A stretch of 64,000 bases of DNA from Hemileia vastatrix (lineage: Eukaryota > Basidiomycota > Pucciniomycetes > Pucciniales > Zaghouaniaceae). This document shows, piece after piece, positions 48,418 through 58,637 of this stretch. The notes beneath the pieces were generated by a model. That model worked only from the letters and a program-made list of their open reading frames with translations. It did not search any database and was not told the origin of the DNA. The stretch lies in the NCBI GenBank assembly GCA_030280995.1, contig JASXTE010000002.1, forward strand, positions 24,463,683-24,527,682. Direction: 5' to 3'. Position numbers and translations under genes: made by a program. Numbering within the stretch: the first letter of the stretch is position 1; every line of letters begins with the position of its first letter.

Positions 48418-48554
48418 CTTATTGAGATTCAAGAATAAATCATCTGAATATGATTCTTGGATACCTGGGAAGGAGATATCTAATCTTCCTACTCTACTAA
48501 AAAAGTATAAAAAGAAAAAATCATAGCATTTTTTATTTTTTATTGTTTTTTTTT

Positions 48555-48566
48555 AGAGTGAGGGAG
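48555..48566 (+). promoter_or_regulatory. Polypurine tract of B3
   Basis: AGAGTGAGGGAG directly before the 3' LTR; B2 has GGAGTGAGGGAG at the same place. A purine run here primes second-strand DNA in LTR elements. Confidence 0.7.
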
Positions 48567-49362
48567 TGTCAGCCAGGCTACTAGACTTATCCAGTAAAAT
48601 AATAAATTAACTTACTGAGATGAAGCCATGCCTTTTTAATTCTTATTATTAATTAATTATCTTATATTTACTTATGTATTACTTACAATAAACTAACTAA
48701 GTACAATAAGTAAATTTAGTAATTAATAAAAATTAATAAATGTCCCATGTATTTTTACTCCCTAACACCGTGCTCAATGATAGTTGGAAAGGAAATAAAA
48801 ATATTATTAAAATATTAAAATTTAAAAAATTCAAATTTCTTTATTAAGAAATTTAAAATTCAGTTAATATAACATTTTAATTCAAATGTTCTATACTAAG
48901 TGTGACAATTTAAGGGAACTCAAAATTTATATCAAATAATGTGATACCTTTTATTGATGCATCATTTTAGTATAACTTTTATGTTCACATTCTCTCTGTT
49001 CATTAAGTTTTTTTCTCTCACACTCCCTTATTGGATGTTGTTAGCTCTGTATTATCTCTCACCTTGTGCCTATAAAAGGCCCTCTCCTTTTGTACTTTTC
49101 AACTCATTCTTTTACTTACCACTTATATTACATATCTATTAGATACAAAATTTATTACTATTTTTCAAAACTTTAGTATTTACATCACTGTAACTCTAAG
49201 ATATAAATCATAGAAATATTTGAAAACATTACCTCTTGAAACTTGAGTAAATTAATCAAAAGAAATAAATACTACGTAGGTTGACTTTAAAAGTCCATTA
49301 ATCCACTTAAATTCCTCATTGGACCTCCAATTGAACCTGCTAGACCAAAAGACCCATCGACA
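48567..49362 (+). repeat. 3' LTR of B3 (796 bp)
   Basis: TGTCAGCCAGGCTACTAGAC to GACCCATCGACA. The TATA box TATAAAAGGCCC is at 49071. The matching target duplication on the left is lost. Confidence 0.9.
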
Positions 49363-49952
49363 GTAAGTCAGAGATGCACGGAGATACACACTCTCAACAG
49401 GGTAGATGCTTTTAAACAATCTCTATTTATTATGCTCCCAAGGTTGTGTCATCAGTTGTCCGCCCCCCTCCAAATGTTTCATGAATCCTCTCAACTCTTT
49501 CGTGCTCAGGAACACTGGCCTTCCTTTAATGTCGCTCAAGACACTACCCTCTCAGCAAGTAACATTTTCAATTTAACTCTGTGGCCCCCTGTTTGTGTTT
49601 TTTGCGACACAAATAGCAAATTCAAGTATCATGATAACATAAAGTTTATATTTCTTTCAAAAACTACATAACCTATTTGGCGTTCATCATCATTAAATAG
49701 AAGCTATTTTGTACAGATTCATTAAAAAAGACAACAATAAATGTAAATAGGTAATTTTTTTTATCAATTTCCTTTCTTCCACGTCAACCATCCTAGCCTT
49801 GCTCCAACGCAGATACATAAATTTAAACTCTCCCAAAACGCAAGCCACAATTAAGGCTAGAAATACAAGTCATTGTACATTGTTTGGCAGCCCTGGAGAG
49901 TGCATGGAAATTAGTCCTTTCACAAACCACGTAGATAAAATAAAACACACCT
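49363..49952. other. Apparently single-copy flank, no certain gene
   Basis: Base composition is more even than in the surrounding elements. A 79-codon plus-strand frame (49432-49671) has no recognisable domain. The right part probably holds the 3' untranslated region of the minus-strand gene that follows. Confidence 0.45.
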
Positions 49953-50270
49953 TTACTCTGGCTTTTGGTTCTTTGCTTTAGCATCTTGTTGCTTGGCATC
50001 CAAAAGCACTGCATTTCCATATCCATATCCGAGAAATCTATCATAATCCAAATTTCCAAAATAGCCACCTAAAAAGGGATAACCGGTAGAAAGGGAATTA
50101 TAGTAGTACAAATAGGGTAGAAAGTTTCGGCTGTAACTGCCCCAACCACCCAACCATTTCTTTTCGGCGCCTTCAGGCTTCACATGGTTTTCTGTGTCAG
50201 TAACGGGGATTGAAGATACCAAAGTGCAAAAACATGCAAGAAGCGCAATGAAAAATAGAGTCGACTTCAT
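49953..50270 (-). CDS. Small secreted Gly/Tyr-rich protein (effector candidate)
   Basis: 105 residues, single exon, from the ATG at 50270. Residues 1-20 form a clear signal peptide: MKST, a hydrophobic core FFIALLACFC, then TLVSS before IPVTD. The mature part has no cysteine. It has an acidic stretch, a KK pair at about 37-38, then a Gly/Tyr/Phe-rich segment (GGWGSYSRNFLPYLYYY through FLGYGYGN) and a lysine/glutamine-rich tail. Rust fungi secrete many such short orphan proteins into the host. That makes it an effector or wall-protein candidate, but no family is recognised. A TATA-like ATAAATAG lies about 55 bp upstream. It is the only gene-like unit in the window not belonging to an element. 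Confidence 0.75.
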   Translation of the reverse strand: MKSTLFFIALLACFCTLVSSIPVTDTENHVKPEGAEKKWLGGWGSYSRNFLPYLYYYNSLSTGYPFLGGYFGNLDYDRFLGYGYGNAVLLDAKQQDAKAKNQKPE

Positions 50271-50323
50271 AGTGCGTTGATATCTGGGGATAATAAATGT
50301 GAATAGCTTGTGTAGTAGGTATA

Positions 50324-50332
50324 CTATTTATG
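50324..50332 (-). promoter_or_regulatory. TATA-like box of the secreted-protein gene
   Basis: On the minus strand CATAAATAG lies about 55 bp before the start codon, a usual fungal spacing with a short 5' untranslated region. Confidence 0.5.
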
Positions 50333-51195
50333 TTCAAGTAGCTGATGAGGATGAAATTTAGGCAAGAAGGTGAGCAGATTATATATCTTTTTTGGTGGGT
50401 GAGCCGTGCAAATTTCGAGTATATTTTTCTATTGAGGATCAATTGAAAAAGTAGTGCACCTATAGAATTATCTCTGACTTGTGGAACTGATTCCACATCG
50501 CACCCTCACAAACAATCTCCTTTCCGCTGACATGAATAATATTTGAAATTCATCAAACCAGTGAGATATTGATTGGGAACCATCATTATCGTGTGAAGTG
50601 TGCCAAAAACCCATAAAACAATATGACCATGCAACCAAAGCCTCGGAACCGGATTGTGCTTTGTTCAGTGGAAATTCATATATCTACGCGGAATTAGTAG
50701 ATCCTGCTCGACTTCATCTCGGTGGTTTCCATCACCTCGAGAAGTAGTGACATTATCGATAATCAAAAACAACAAAAGATTATAAGAACCACGTCAGTAA
50801 CTCTACTCCGAGTGGAACCAAAGATTCATTTCTTACCTATAAGAACCGCATCAGTAACTCTACTCTGAGTGGAACCGGAGGAAAAGTATAGACGCGATTC
50901 CCATAGGCCTAAATATGGAAACTAGCTAAGACATAACTATGTACATAACAAAGATGAAGGCTCGAAGCAAATTTTCTCACAAAAAATATATCTTCAATGA
51001 AATTAAATTTCTATTCTGTCTATTAAAGTCGCCAAGAAAGTGTCAATTAAAGATTCTGACGAATAAGAGTTAAGAGGATTTCAAATTGTAGAGTTAAGCT
51101 CACTGTCTCACGTTTAAGATTGCGTAAATGTGTTGCGTGATTATGTAAATGCCTTTTATTGGGGACTGGAGCTCGGCTTATAGTTGCTTATGATT
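50333..51195. repeat. Upstream region with a 60-bp direct duplication
   Basis: No second gene seen. TAAGAACC(A/G)C(G/A)TCAGTAACTC and CTACTC(C/T)GAGTGGAACC occur together twice, 60 bp apart, at about 50781 and 50841. Being upstream of the secreted-protein gene they could be regulatory, but this is only a position argument. Confidence 0.55.
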
Positions 51196-51763
51196 TTATT
51201 ACAGCAAAACCTGAAAAGCTTGTGGGTTTCTCGTCTCCGAACCCCCGCCAAAAACATGAGTTTCAGTTGTTTTTGGAAGGGAATTATTACTTTTTAATAT
51301 AAGAATTGTTAATTTTAACCTTATTAAGTAAAACCCCACATTCTTTCAAAGAAGTTTCCACGTTCCATTCTCTCCACAATATTCCCCACATTTCCATTGT
51401 ACTTGTGTTATATTCTAAATCTACGTAGTCATGACGTACTAATCCTGTATCTAGTTAGGATATAAACAAAGGATAAGCTGGGAATGTTTACCCAGCGAAT
51501 CCTCTTTGCATGTATTATTCATAAAAAAATAATAACCTTTAGCAGTTAACAGGAATCAGTAGCAAGAGCACCGCAAGCTTTTCCGGTTTAGCTGCATATT
51601 CCGATAATCATCATACTACTATGTGCTTTCACTTCATGCAGCTAAACCTGAAAAGCTTGCAGTGTTCTTGCCACTGATTCCCTTCCAAAAACAACTTAAA
51701 CTCATGTTTTTGGCGGGGGATCGGAGATGAGAAACCCGCAAGCTTTTTATGTTGTGCTGTACA
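51196..51763. mobile_element. Foldback/MITE-like element with ~84-bp inverted ends and inner hairpin
   Basis: The left arm (51198-51285) and right arm (51680-51761) are inverted copies. They start CAGCAAAACCTGAAAAGCTT and CAGCACAACATAAAAAGCTT (right arm inverted), with TA outside both ends. An inner pair of arms, 51551-51598 and 51638-51684, can form a ~46-bp hairpin, and its innermost bases (CAGCTAAACC) repeat the outer terminus. TA flanks and CAG ends suggest a Tc1/mariner-type MITE, perhaps two copies joined tail to tail. No coding sequence. Confidence 0.75.
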
Positions 51764-52588
51764 TGGCTTTAGGGTTACTGCGGCACAGGTAAGTGTGACC
51801 TAACAGATTTTTATTACTGCCATGTCACAATAGCTTGGTGGTTTTTGCAAAAAAATTACTACTTTTTGCATAAGCTTGCTACTTTTTTTGCAGCAAGTAT
51901 TGTGGAAATAGTTTAAGTACCTAACAATTGTGTACAAGCAGATGTGACCCATGCTCTGCATGGAATTCAATGTGGAGTCAAAATATGAGATTTAGTGTCA
52001 AATCAGTATTATTGATGGGTCCACCTGGCTTATTATATATCTTATATCAAGTTTTTAATAAGTTTTTAAGAATTGTGAATCATTGTTAAATTAAATTTTT
52101 AAGTAAGATCAAGTAAATAATTTATTTTAAGAGTTTTCTGAACCAACTATTCTTTTTATCATGTCACAAGTGTACATGAGCCATGCATTCAAAGTGGAAT
52201 CAGGAATCAGTGTGATTTAGTTTAAAATAAAATTGGTGGTTTGGGATTCGGCCAGCTTATGCTGTGGTATTCCAAAGTTTGGTATGACTCTTAAAATGGT
52301 ATGGAAAAATTTTTGGGTCATTCATTTAATAGTGGTGAATGGATATTTTATGGTTTATTTAAATTTATTGTGGTAGAAATTGTGTGGGTAAAAATTGAAG
52401 ACTTATTACTCTGAAGAATCCAGCATAAAATCAATATTTTAAAAGTCAAACATATTTTGGACTAACTCAAAATTTGTATAAAATAAAGAACTAGGCTCTC
52501 TGTATCATCTGGAATTTTTCTAGATGTTTCTGAATTTTTTTTATAATTTTTAATTAATTTTTATGATATTTGAACTTTTCACTAATTC
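51764..52588. other. No gene seen
   Basis: Two weakly similar blocks (about 51930-52040 and 52160-52270) share CATGC-rich and GTGGA(G/A)TCA motifs and may be an old duplication. Otherwise unassigned. Confidence 0.4.
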
Positions 52589-52844
52589 TGTCAGCCAGGC
52601 TATACCAGGAGCCCAGTAAATGTTATGTTAATTTACTGGAACCAAAAGAGGGCGTAAGAATATGCATTTTAAGTATATAAATTAATATTTCATTGCATAA
52701 TAAAATTATATAAGTATCGTATTAAATATTAATAAAACAAGGATTATATTAATTTTGTTGTTATATAATTAATTTATACATTTAACTTAAGCATGATATA
52801 TTTTTATATTCTATAAATTATGGCACATTTTTATGTATTTAATA

Positions 52845-53042
52845 GGGGGTATCAAAGTTAGAAATCTTCCATTTCAAAATACCTCTTTTTTCCACCAAAT
52901 CAACCATGACTATTTTTTAAAATATGACATATTGTGCCCCCAAAACACCTTTTTATTGAGAGTTAATGTCAAGTTTGTGGCTTTCTTTTTGCGTTGTGAA
53001 ATGCCGTTTAAATAATTACAAATTTCTAACTTTGATCCCCCC
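52845..53042. mobile_element. 198-bp MITE related to the Harbinger-like family
   Basis: Inverted ends GGGGGTATCAAAGTTAGAAA and GGGGGGATCAAAGTTAGAAA (right end inverted), flanked by TAATA on both sides. Only the outer ten or so bases are shared with the 447-bp MITE, so it is a different subfamily with the same target preference. Confidence 0.9.
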
Positions 53043-53191
53043 TAATAAATATAAATTAATAATTAATTAATTATAAACATATATTATAATTAGGGGGTAT
53101 CAATGTTCAGGGATCCGCAATTAGGGAACAGAAATTTTTTTCCCAGGATCAGACACCACGCAATATTTGGGGGGGACTTGCTAGCAAGTCC

Positions 53192-53275
53192 TCAACTTGA
53201 ATTCAGATGGAATTCAGACTGAACTCAGACTGAACTCAGACTGAACTTTACTTTGAACTCATCTTGGGCTCTTAA
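53192..53275. repeat. Subterminal 11-bp repeats of X
   Basis: CAGACTGAACT repeated about four times in tandem at 53212-53255, with related TTGAAC-type motifs scattered just inside the other end (57600-57740 on the opposite strand). Subterminal motif clusters near both ends are typical transposase-binding arrays of CACTA elements. Confidence 0.65.
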
Positions 53276-56150
53276 CCAAACATGGATGAGTCTGTGCTTG
53301 AGTAATAGTGAAAGTTTAATAAATAATTTATAGAAATAATAACAAGGGAAGATTAATAATCTGATCCATTCACAGAATTTTTTTCACAAAACTCATTTTC
53401 ATTTTCATTTTGAATTTCACCTGATCACTTAAAAGACTGAAAATTATACTATTTATTTCAAAAACATCACTTTTAACCTCTCTAATTATTTTATTCTATT
53501 TTTTTTGAAAAAATATAAAATAATATCAGTGGTTCTCTTTCATGATAACTCCTTTTAACCAAGAATTTGAAGCTTTTATTTTTTAATTTAAACCATATTA
53601 CCTGATATTTTTTTTTGTATTTTTATTATTTCTTATTATGCAATATAATTATTTTAAACTCAATGGAATTATTTAATAAAAATATTGAACCATAAAAATT
53701 CTCAAGTTTCTATTCTAGAATACTGTGAAAAGACTCATAATTAAGAAAAATAAAAGATAGAAATATGTTTTCATAATTTCTGTTTCAATGAAGTTCTCTA
53801 ATATCTTCTTTACACTTAGCACTAATAATTGATAAATTGTTTAATTATATGTCTAGAAAGAAGTATAATTCTTATACAAGTGAATTTTAATCCAGTTTTT
53901 TCCATTTTTGTATGCAAGAAGATGATTAAAATTAAAAGGAAATATCTTTTTGCTCTTTTTTTTTCTATCGAATATTCAACTACTAAGAATTTTCACAATA
54001 TTAATTTATTCAATGTAATACACATATGATTTTCTGGAACTCTTCATGATGTATTTCTTCAAAATTCAATGTAAATATGGTTATTTGGTAGAGTAATCTC
54101 ATGAGTTGAAATAATTAATCACTACTTAGTGAATTTTTCATATGAAAGACTGAAATTCAAGCTAGATGTAAAAATTTAAAGATAATTAAAACAAAGTAGT
54201 ATAAATTTATTTAAACTTTAATTTTAGTACTTGATTTTGCTTCAATGCTGTATTGTGGGATAATTTCAGTGTCAACCTGGGAATAAGCACCATATAATTT
54301 GAAAAGTGATCTCATGTTAAAAAATGTGCTTCAGGTAGATATTTTGATTGTATTATTGTTCAAGAACTGAATTAAATAGGTAAAAGTGGTAATTTTTCAT
54401 AATTCTATCAGTTTCAAATTAAAAAAATATTATATGATATTCATTTTGTAAAAAAGACACAATAGGTAATTTAGATTATACCTATGTAGAAAAGCAGCTG
54501 TAAAGGCAATCATCTTTTTATTAAAAATAATATTATTCCATGTTTTAAATGAAAAGAAAAAATATTTCAATTCTATGGTTTTGAAAAATAAATTAAATGA
54601 AACATTTCAGGTACGCTTTTTTAGTCATTAGAATCAAAGTTTTGATAGGAGTAATTCACAACTGAACACTTACACGCAATTGTAAAATTATATATATGGG
54701 TTCAAGATTTATCAATGATTTATTGGAATTATGATATTTATGCTGATTGGTAGATCTTATATGATGTTTCTATTCAGTTTCTAAGTGTATGAAAAACAAT
54801 CCCTTTGATATTTTATTTAAACAGAAGAATTTAAAAATTTTCTTGAAATTGGCCTTATCACAAAGCAATACTGGAATGGTTATATTGTTATAAAAATTAA
54901 TTTAAATAGCAATATTTCAAATCATCATAACAGATTTTAAACTAAACATAAATATTAAAATTTGACTTTTTATAAAAATATATATTGATTTAAAAGATAT
55001 TTACTTATTTTTTTTTTACAAAATGACCAATTTTATCCTGTGAGGCTTCCATTCAACTTAAATGTGTAAGTCTAAAAAATTAATATGATGCTCTGAATAC
55101 TCTATATAATGTGTACCTAAGGCAAAAATAATGTTTTTTTGAAGTACTTTAAATCTAAGCAGAAGAGCTGATATCTTTTTTATGTAATATAGTTGTATAA
55201 AATTGATTTTTAGGTAGTTTTGTAATACGTAATATGGAAAGAAATCATATCATAATAATATATAATCAACTTAAAACTTTTTTTAATATAATATTATCTA
55301 AAAATAATTCTTAATATGTACTTATTTTTAGAACTTCAAAGTGTTTAATAAAAATATTTTGATATAAAAATATAATTATTTTTATATTTAAAAGTAATTA
55401 ATAAAACTTCTAAAAAAGTATAAATTTTTTCATGGCTTAAATTATTATGAACCACACTTGGAAACAAGATTGCATTGAGAGTTCAATCTAAGTTCCACCA
55501 AAAACATGATAAATAATTTTTTTGAAAATGTATATAGTCATTGAAATGAAAAAAAATTAGTAAAAGAAAGGACTCAGATATTTTATTCTGTTACTGAATA
55601 GATTATCATAAATATATTGAGGTAGATAACTTATTGAAGTTTTTTAAATTTGAAGTTATTACAGTCAATTATCCAGTTATATATAGCAATCACAAAACAA
55701 GAAATAAGCCTAAATGGTTATATATGTGGATAAATCTTTTCCTCAACCTTTACCCTAATTATTTAATTTAATTCAAAGCTATTTTTAATCTAACCAACAT
55801 ATTTTACTATTACATTTAAAAATAAATACAATAAACTCAAAAAATACATAAGTTCAATAGTTTAAAATTTCTTTAAATGTTTTATTCTAGTTTTTAACTT
55901 TTTGCTACAATTTTCCTATTATATTATTTATTTATATCATGTATAGTTATCAAAAGAATTCTGTGAATTATTGTGTAAAAAAGCAAAATAGTATTTCATT
56001 ATCAATTATTTTACTATATTACTTTCTTAGTCTTAAAGTGCATTGTAAATCAAAAATATAAAATAAAGACGTATAAACTATAGGTTTAAGTTAAAAAATA
56101 TCAATAAAAAATAATTATCAATCATTTTCCATATCGGCAGAATAGAGCTG
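53276..56150. other. AT-rich interior of X, no gene
   Basis: About 2.9 kb of very AT-rich DNA with many stops in all frames. No domain or repeat family recognised. Confidence 0.6.
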
Positions 56151-57480
56151 TAGATTGAGGGGGTGGACTCTGATGTTCGCCCGAAGAACAAAGTTCACAC
56201 TCCATTTTTCACTACCTCAATGGACAACCTCTCAATCTCTCCACACAAATTTTTCTGCTTTTTCATTTCTGTTAATTCTATTACCACTCACCACCCTTTT
56301 ATTGCCCTCCTGATACATTTGCTACACCCTTTAAGCTTCAAAATCTATGTTTAAGCCCTCCTCACTACTCCCCTCCACTCTATTTTCACTTTTAACACAA
56401 CTACACCCCTTTTGCAACCTCTCGCTCACCTCCCATTCCCCTCACTCACCCCACTCACCTCCATTAGCCCTCACCAGCCTTTCTCTCACATTCTAAAACT
56501 ATTACTCACCTCCCCAGTTTATTGTCCACATCCCCCAGCTCTCGCTTACCTCCCCTAGCCCTTTCTCACCTTCCCAATCTTTCCAGCCCTTCACTCACCT
56601 CTTCCAGCCTCCCCCAGTCCCTTACTTTGGCTGGAGATGTGAGCGAGGTGCTGTAAAGAATAAGGAAGGCTGGGAGAAGTGAGTGAGAGGCTTTTATTAC
56701 CTCCCACAGACTTTCAAAGCCCCTCGCTCACCTCCCCCAGCTTCCCAAGTCCCTTAATTTGGCTGGAGATGTGAACGAGGTGCTGTAAAGACTAAGTAGG
56801 GCTGTGAGTAGTAGGTGAGAGGCTTTTATCAACTCTCCTAGCCCTTTAAGGACCCTTGCTCACCTTTTCCAGCCTTCCCGAAGTGGGTTAGGGGATTTTA
56901 TAACCTCTCCCAGCCCTGTAAAGCCCCTCTCTCACCTTCCCCAGCCTTCCCCAGTTCCTTTATTTTTCTGGGGGAGGTGAGCGATGAGATTGAAGAGGTG
57001 AAAAAAGTGTTGGGGAGGCATGCAAGGGCTTGGGAAGTAGCCAACTTTTTATAAACTTGAGAATAATTAATATGTATAAATTAGAAATAACAAGGAATAA
57101 AATTTTGAGGAATTATAACCCATTCCAAGTGGTAAATAATGTAACTAAATACATATTTCAGAATTTGAGTTGCTTGTTTTTACTAAAAAAATGTGGCCAA
57201 TCGTTGAAAAAGGAAGATTTTTGTAGGGAAGAAACATGAAAAATGAAAAAAATACAAAGTAAAATAAAACTAAATAATGACAGTGGGCTGGGAAAGGTGA
57301 GTGAGGGTCTGGGGGAGGTGTGAGAAATGAAGAGAAGAGAAGGGAGAGGGGGGGAAGGAGAGGAGAGTTGTTTTCTCACTGTGAAGGAAAGGAATAGGGA
57401 AAATGGGTAAGTAGATGGCAAGTTTAGAAATGAGATAAGGGGGTAGGATAGGAAGTCAGATTGAAGATAAGGGAGAACTA
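56151..57480. repeat. CCCCAGCC/CTCACCT-rich minisatellite in X
   Basis: Repeated CTCGCTCACCTCCCCCAG-type blocks run from about 56400 to 56960. Within this, a unit of about 127 bp containing TTTGGCTGGAGATGTGA(G/A)CG recurs at about 56628 and 56757. From 57280 to 57420 the same motifs appear on the other strand (GGTGAGTGAGGGTCTGGGGG). The strand switch produces a strong base skew within an otherwise AT-rich element. Confidence 0.75.
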
Positions 57481-58637
57481 GGGGAGGGAGGCATCAGATG
57501 GAAGTCCCACTTGTAATTCTACCAGGAATCAATTCAGGAAGCAAAAAAAAGCACTAGACATCTAGTGCACACTTTTTTCCTGCTGTGAATATTTTTTGAA
57601 CTATTAATCAACTGTGGTTCAATGAAGGTTCAAATCAGTTTCAAGGTGTTTTCAAAGTAAATTCAATATTTCTTCATGATTGTTTCATCACCACCTCAAT
57701 GTGTGCTGAAAAAGATATGAATTAGGGTTCAAGGTTGCGGACTTGCTAGCAAGTCCGCCCCCCATATTGCGTGGTGAGACATTATTAATTGCGGAAGATT
57801 CTTATCCACTAGCCCCAGGGCTAGTGGAAAAGGAATCCACAATAATGCATTATCCTGCCTCCTATACACCAATTTCCATTCCTAATTCTTGATCTCAAAC
57901 TCATCACATCCATGATTGATTTGTATGCAAGTCACATGACATATAATTGTAAATGTTATAAATGAAAGTAGGCCAAGATGTGGTTATGACAGAAAGTTGT
58001 CCAATATGTGGTTAGGAAAAATTGAGTAGAAAAATGTCGGATAAGAGTTGAACATTGACATGTAAAGTGTCTAATAACCCAATTATTAGCAAAAATAATC
58101 GCGGTAGATAATTGGGGTATAAGGATTTTTATCTTTAATTAATTTAATTGTGGATCCCTGAACATTGATACCCCCTATTATAAGTGAAAAATTAACTTAT
58201 AATGTACTTAAATTAATTAATTAAATTTATATATTAAATAAAGCCTTACATATCTTATTAAACAATAATATTGGGCGCTTTTTTGACCCTTAATTGTTTC
58301 AGGAAATTATTATATAAATTAAAATACTTATTTAACATAATAATATTAAAATCCTCACTTAAAATTAACAATATGATTAAATTAATTACTTGTTTCAACT
58401 AAATTAATTATTAAGTCACTAAAATAGTTAAAACAAATGATTAATTTCTCATTAAAATATAATTAAATTAATAATAAAAATTGTTGCATCAAAATATTCT
58501 AGTTGTTTCAATTAAAGCCCTTAACAAAACATTGTAATTCCTGTTTTTGTTTATTTTACTCACAGTTATTATGTTTCAGATTTACTTAGTTACTCATTAT
58601 TTTAATTAATTGGTTTGGGAAATATGGTGGGAAATTT

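Larger units (their letters stand above)
43431..48525 (+). pseudogene. pol: B3 pol: protease to chromodomain, split by a solo LTR
   Basis: Protease VVLDSGAGGSVV; reverse transcriptase with CGDYRALNTY, MPFGPKNAPSVF and YIDDI; RNase H VLYTDASF with the catalytic aspartate kept; integrase HDDILAGHF, CDSFQ (second zinc cysteine replaced by phenylalanine), MDFVTGLL, SDRDPKFTSEF and QTDGLAERM. The chromodomain starts EIDKILNDRIVT and breaks at 46917 at the solo LTR. It resumes at 48423 with RFKNKSSEYDSWIPGKE and ends near 48525. Stops at about 43921, 44524, 44839, 44966 and 45262 and at least one frameshift near 45270 break the rest; the integrase part 45330-46917 is open. Confidence 0.9.
39901..49362 (+). 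mobile_element. Chromovirus family B copy 3 (B3), decayed
   Basis: Plus strand: remnant 5' LTR (39901-40075), leader, gag, pol with chromodomain, 3' LTR (48567-49362). The start is lost to the A2 insertion and truncation. A 1500-bp solo LTR sits in the chromodomain. Many stops and frameshifts break gag and pol, so this is an old copy. Confidence 0.92.
53154..57776. mobile_element. CACTA-like non-autonomous DNA transposon X (4623 bp)
   Basis: Inverted ends of 38 bp: each starts CACCACGCAATAT, has a G-run, and closes on the perfect 18-bp palindrome GGACTTGCTAGCAAGTCC (53174-53191 and 57739-57756). AGA is duplicated outside both ends, and the undamaged MITE sequence shows the empty site. No transposase or long frame is inside. 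The plan is the same as that of Y, but the sequence differs. CAC ends and a 3-bp duplication point to the CACTA superfamily as an inference. Confidence 0.85.
53093..58175. mobile_element. Second Harbinger-like MITE (about 460 bp) split by element X
   Basis: The left 61 bp (53093-53153) and right ~399 bp (57777-58175) join to a copy of the 447-bp MITE. Flanks are AATTA and TATTA, a one-base mismatch. The inner inverted repeat at 57801-57832 has one damaged arm. Element X interrupts it in the AGACATTATT motif. Confidence 0.88.
52589..58637 (+). repeat. B-type LTR (B5), split by two MITEs and cut by element C
   Basis: Starts TGTCAGCCAGGCTATACCAG, matching the B2 LTR start. After the insertions, 58176-58637 continues with B2-like blocks such as TTTTTTGACCCTTA, AATTACTTGTTTCAA and GGTTTGGGAAAT. 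It breaks at 58637/58638 where the C LTR begins. About 750 bp of LTR sequence remain. Confidence 0.8.

Noticed and set aside
39901..49362. Repeat-induced point mutation as the cause of decay in B3
   Set aside because: Stops and frameshifts are mixed, and the strand-biased C-to-T pattern cannot be judged without a proper alignment to intact copies.
49432..49671. 79-codon plus-strand frame next to the secreted-protein gene
   Set aside because: No signal peptide, domain or splice context; length is compatible with chance.
51930..52270. Old tandem duplication near the secreted-protein island
   Set aside because: Similarity is weak and interrupted by gaps; it could not be supported by eye.
57551..57568. 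Short hairpin GCACTAGACATCTAGTGC as another transposon end
   Set aside because: No partner end and no flanking duplication found; it may just be a local palindrome within X.
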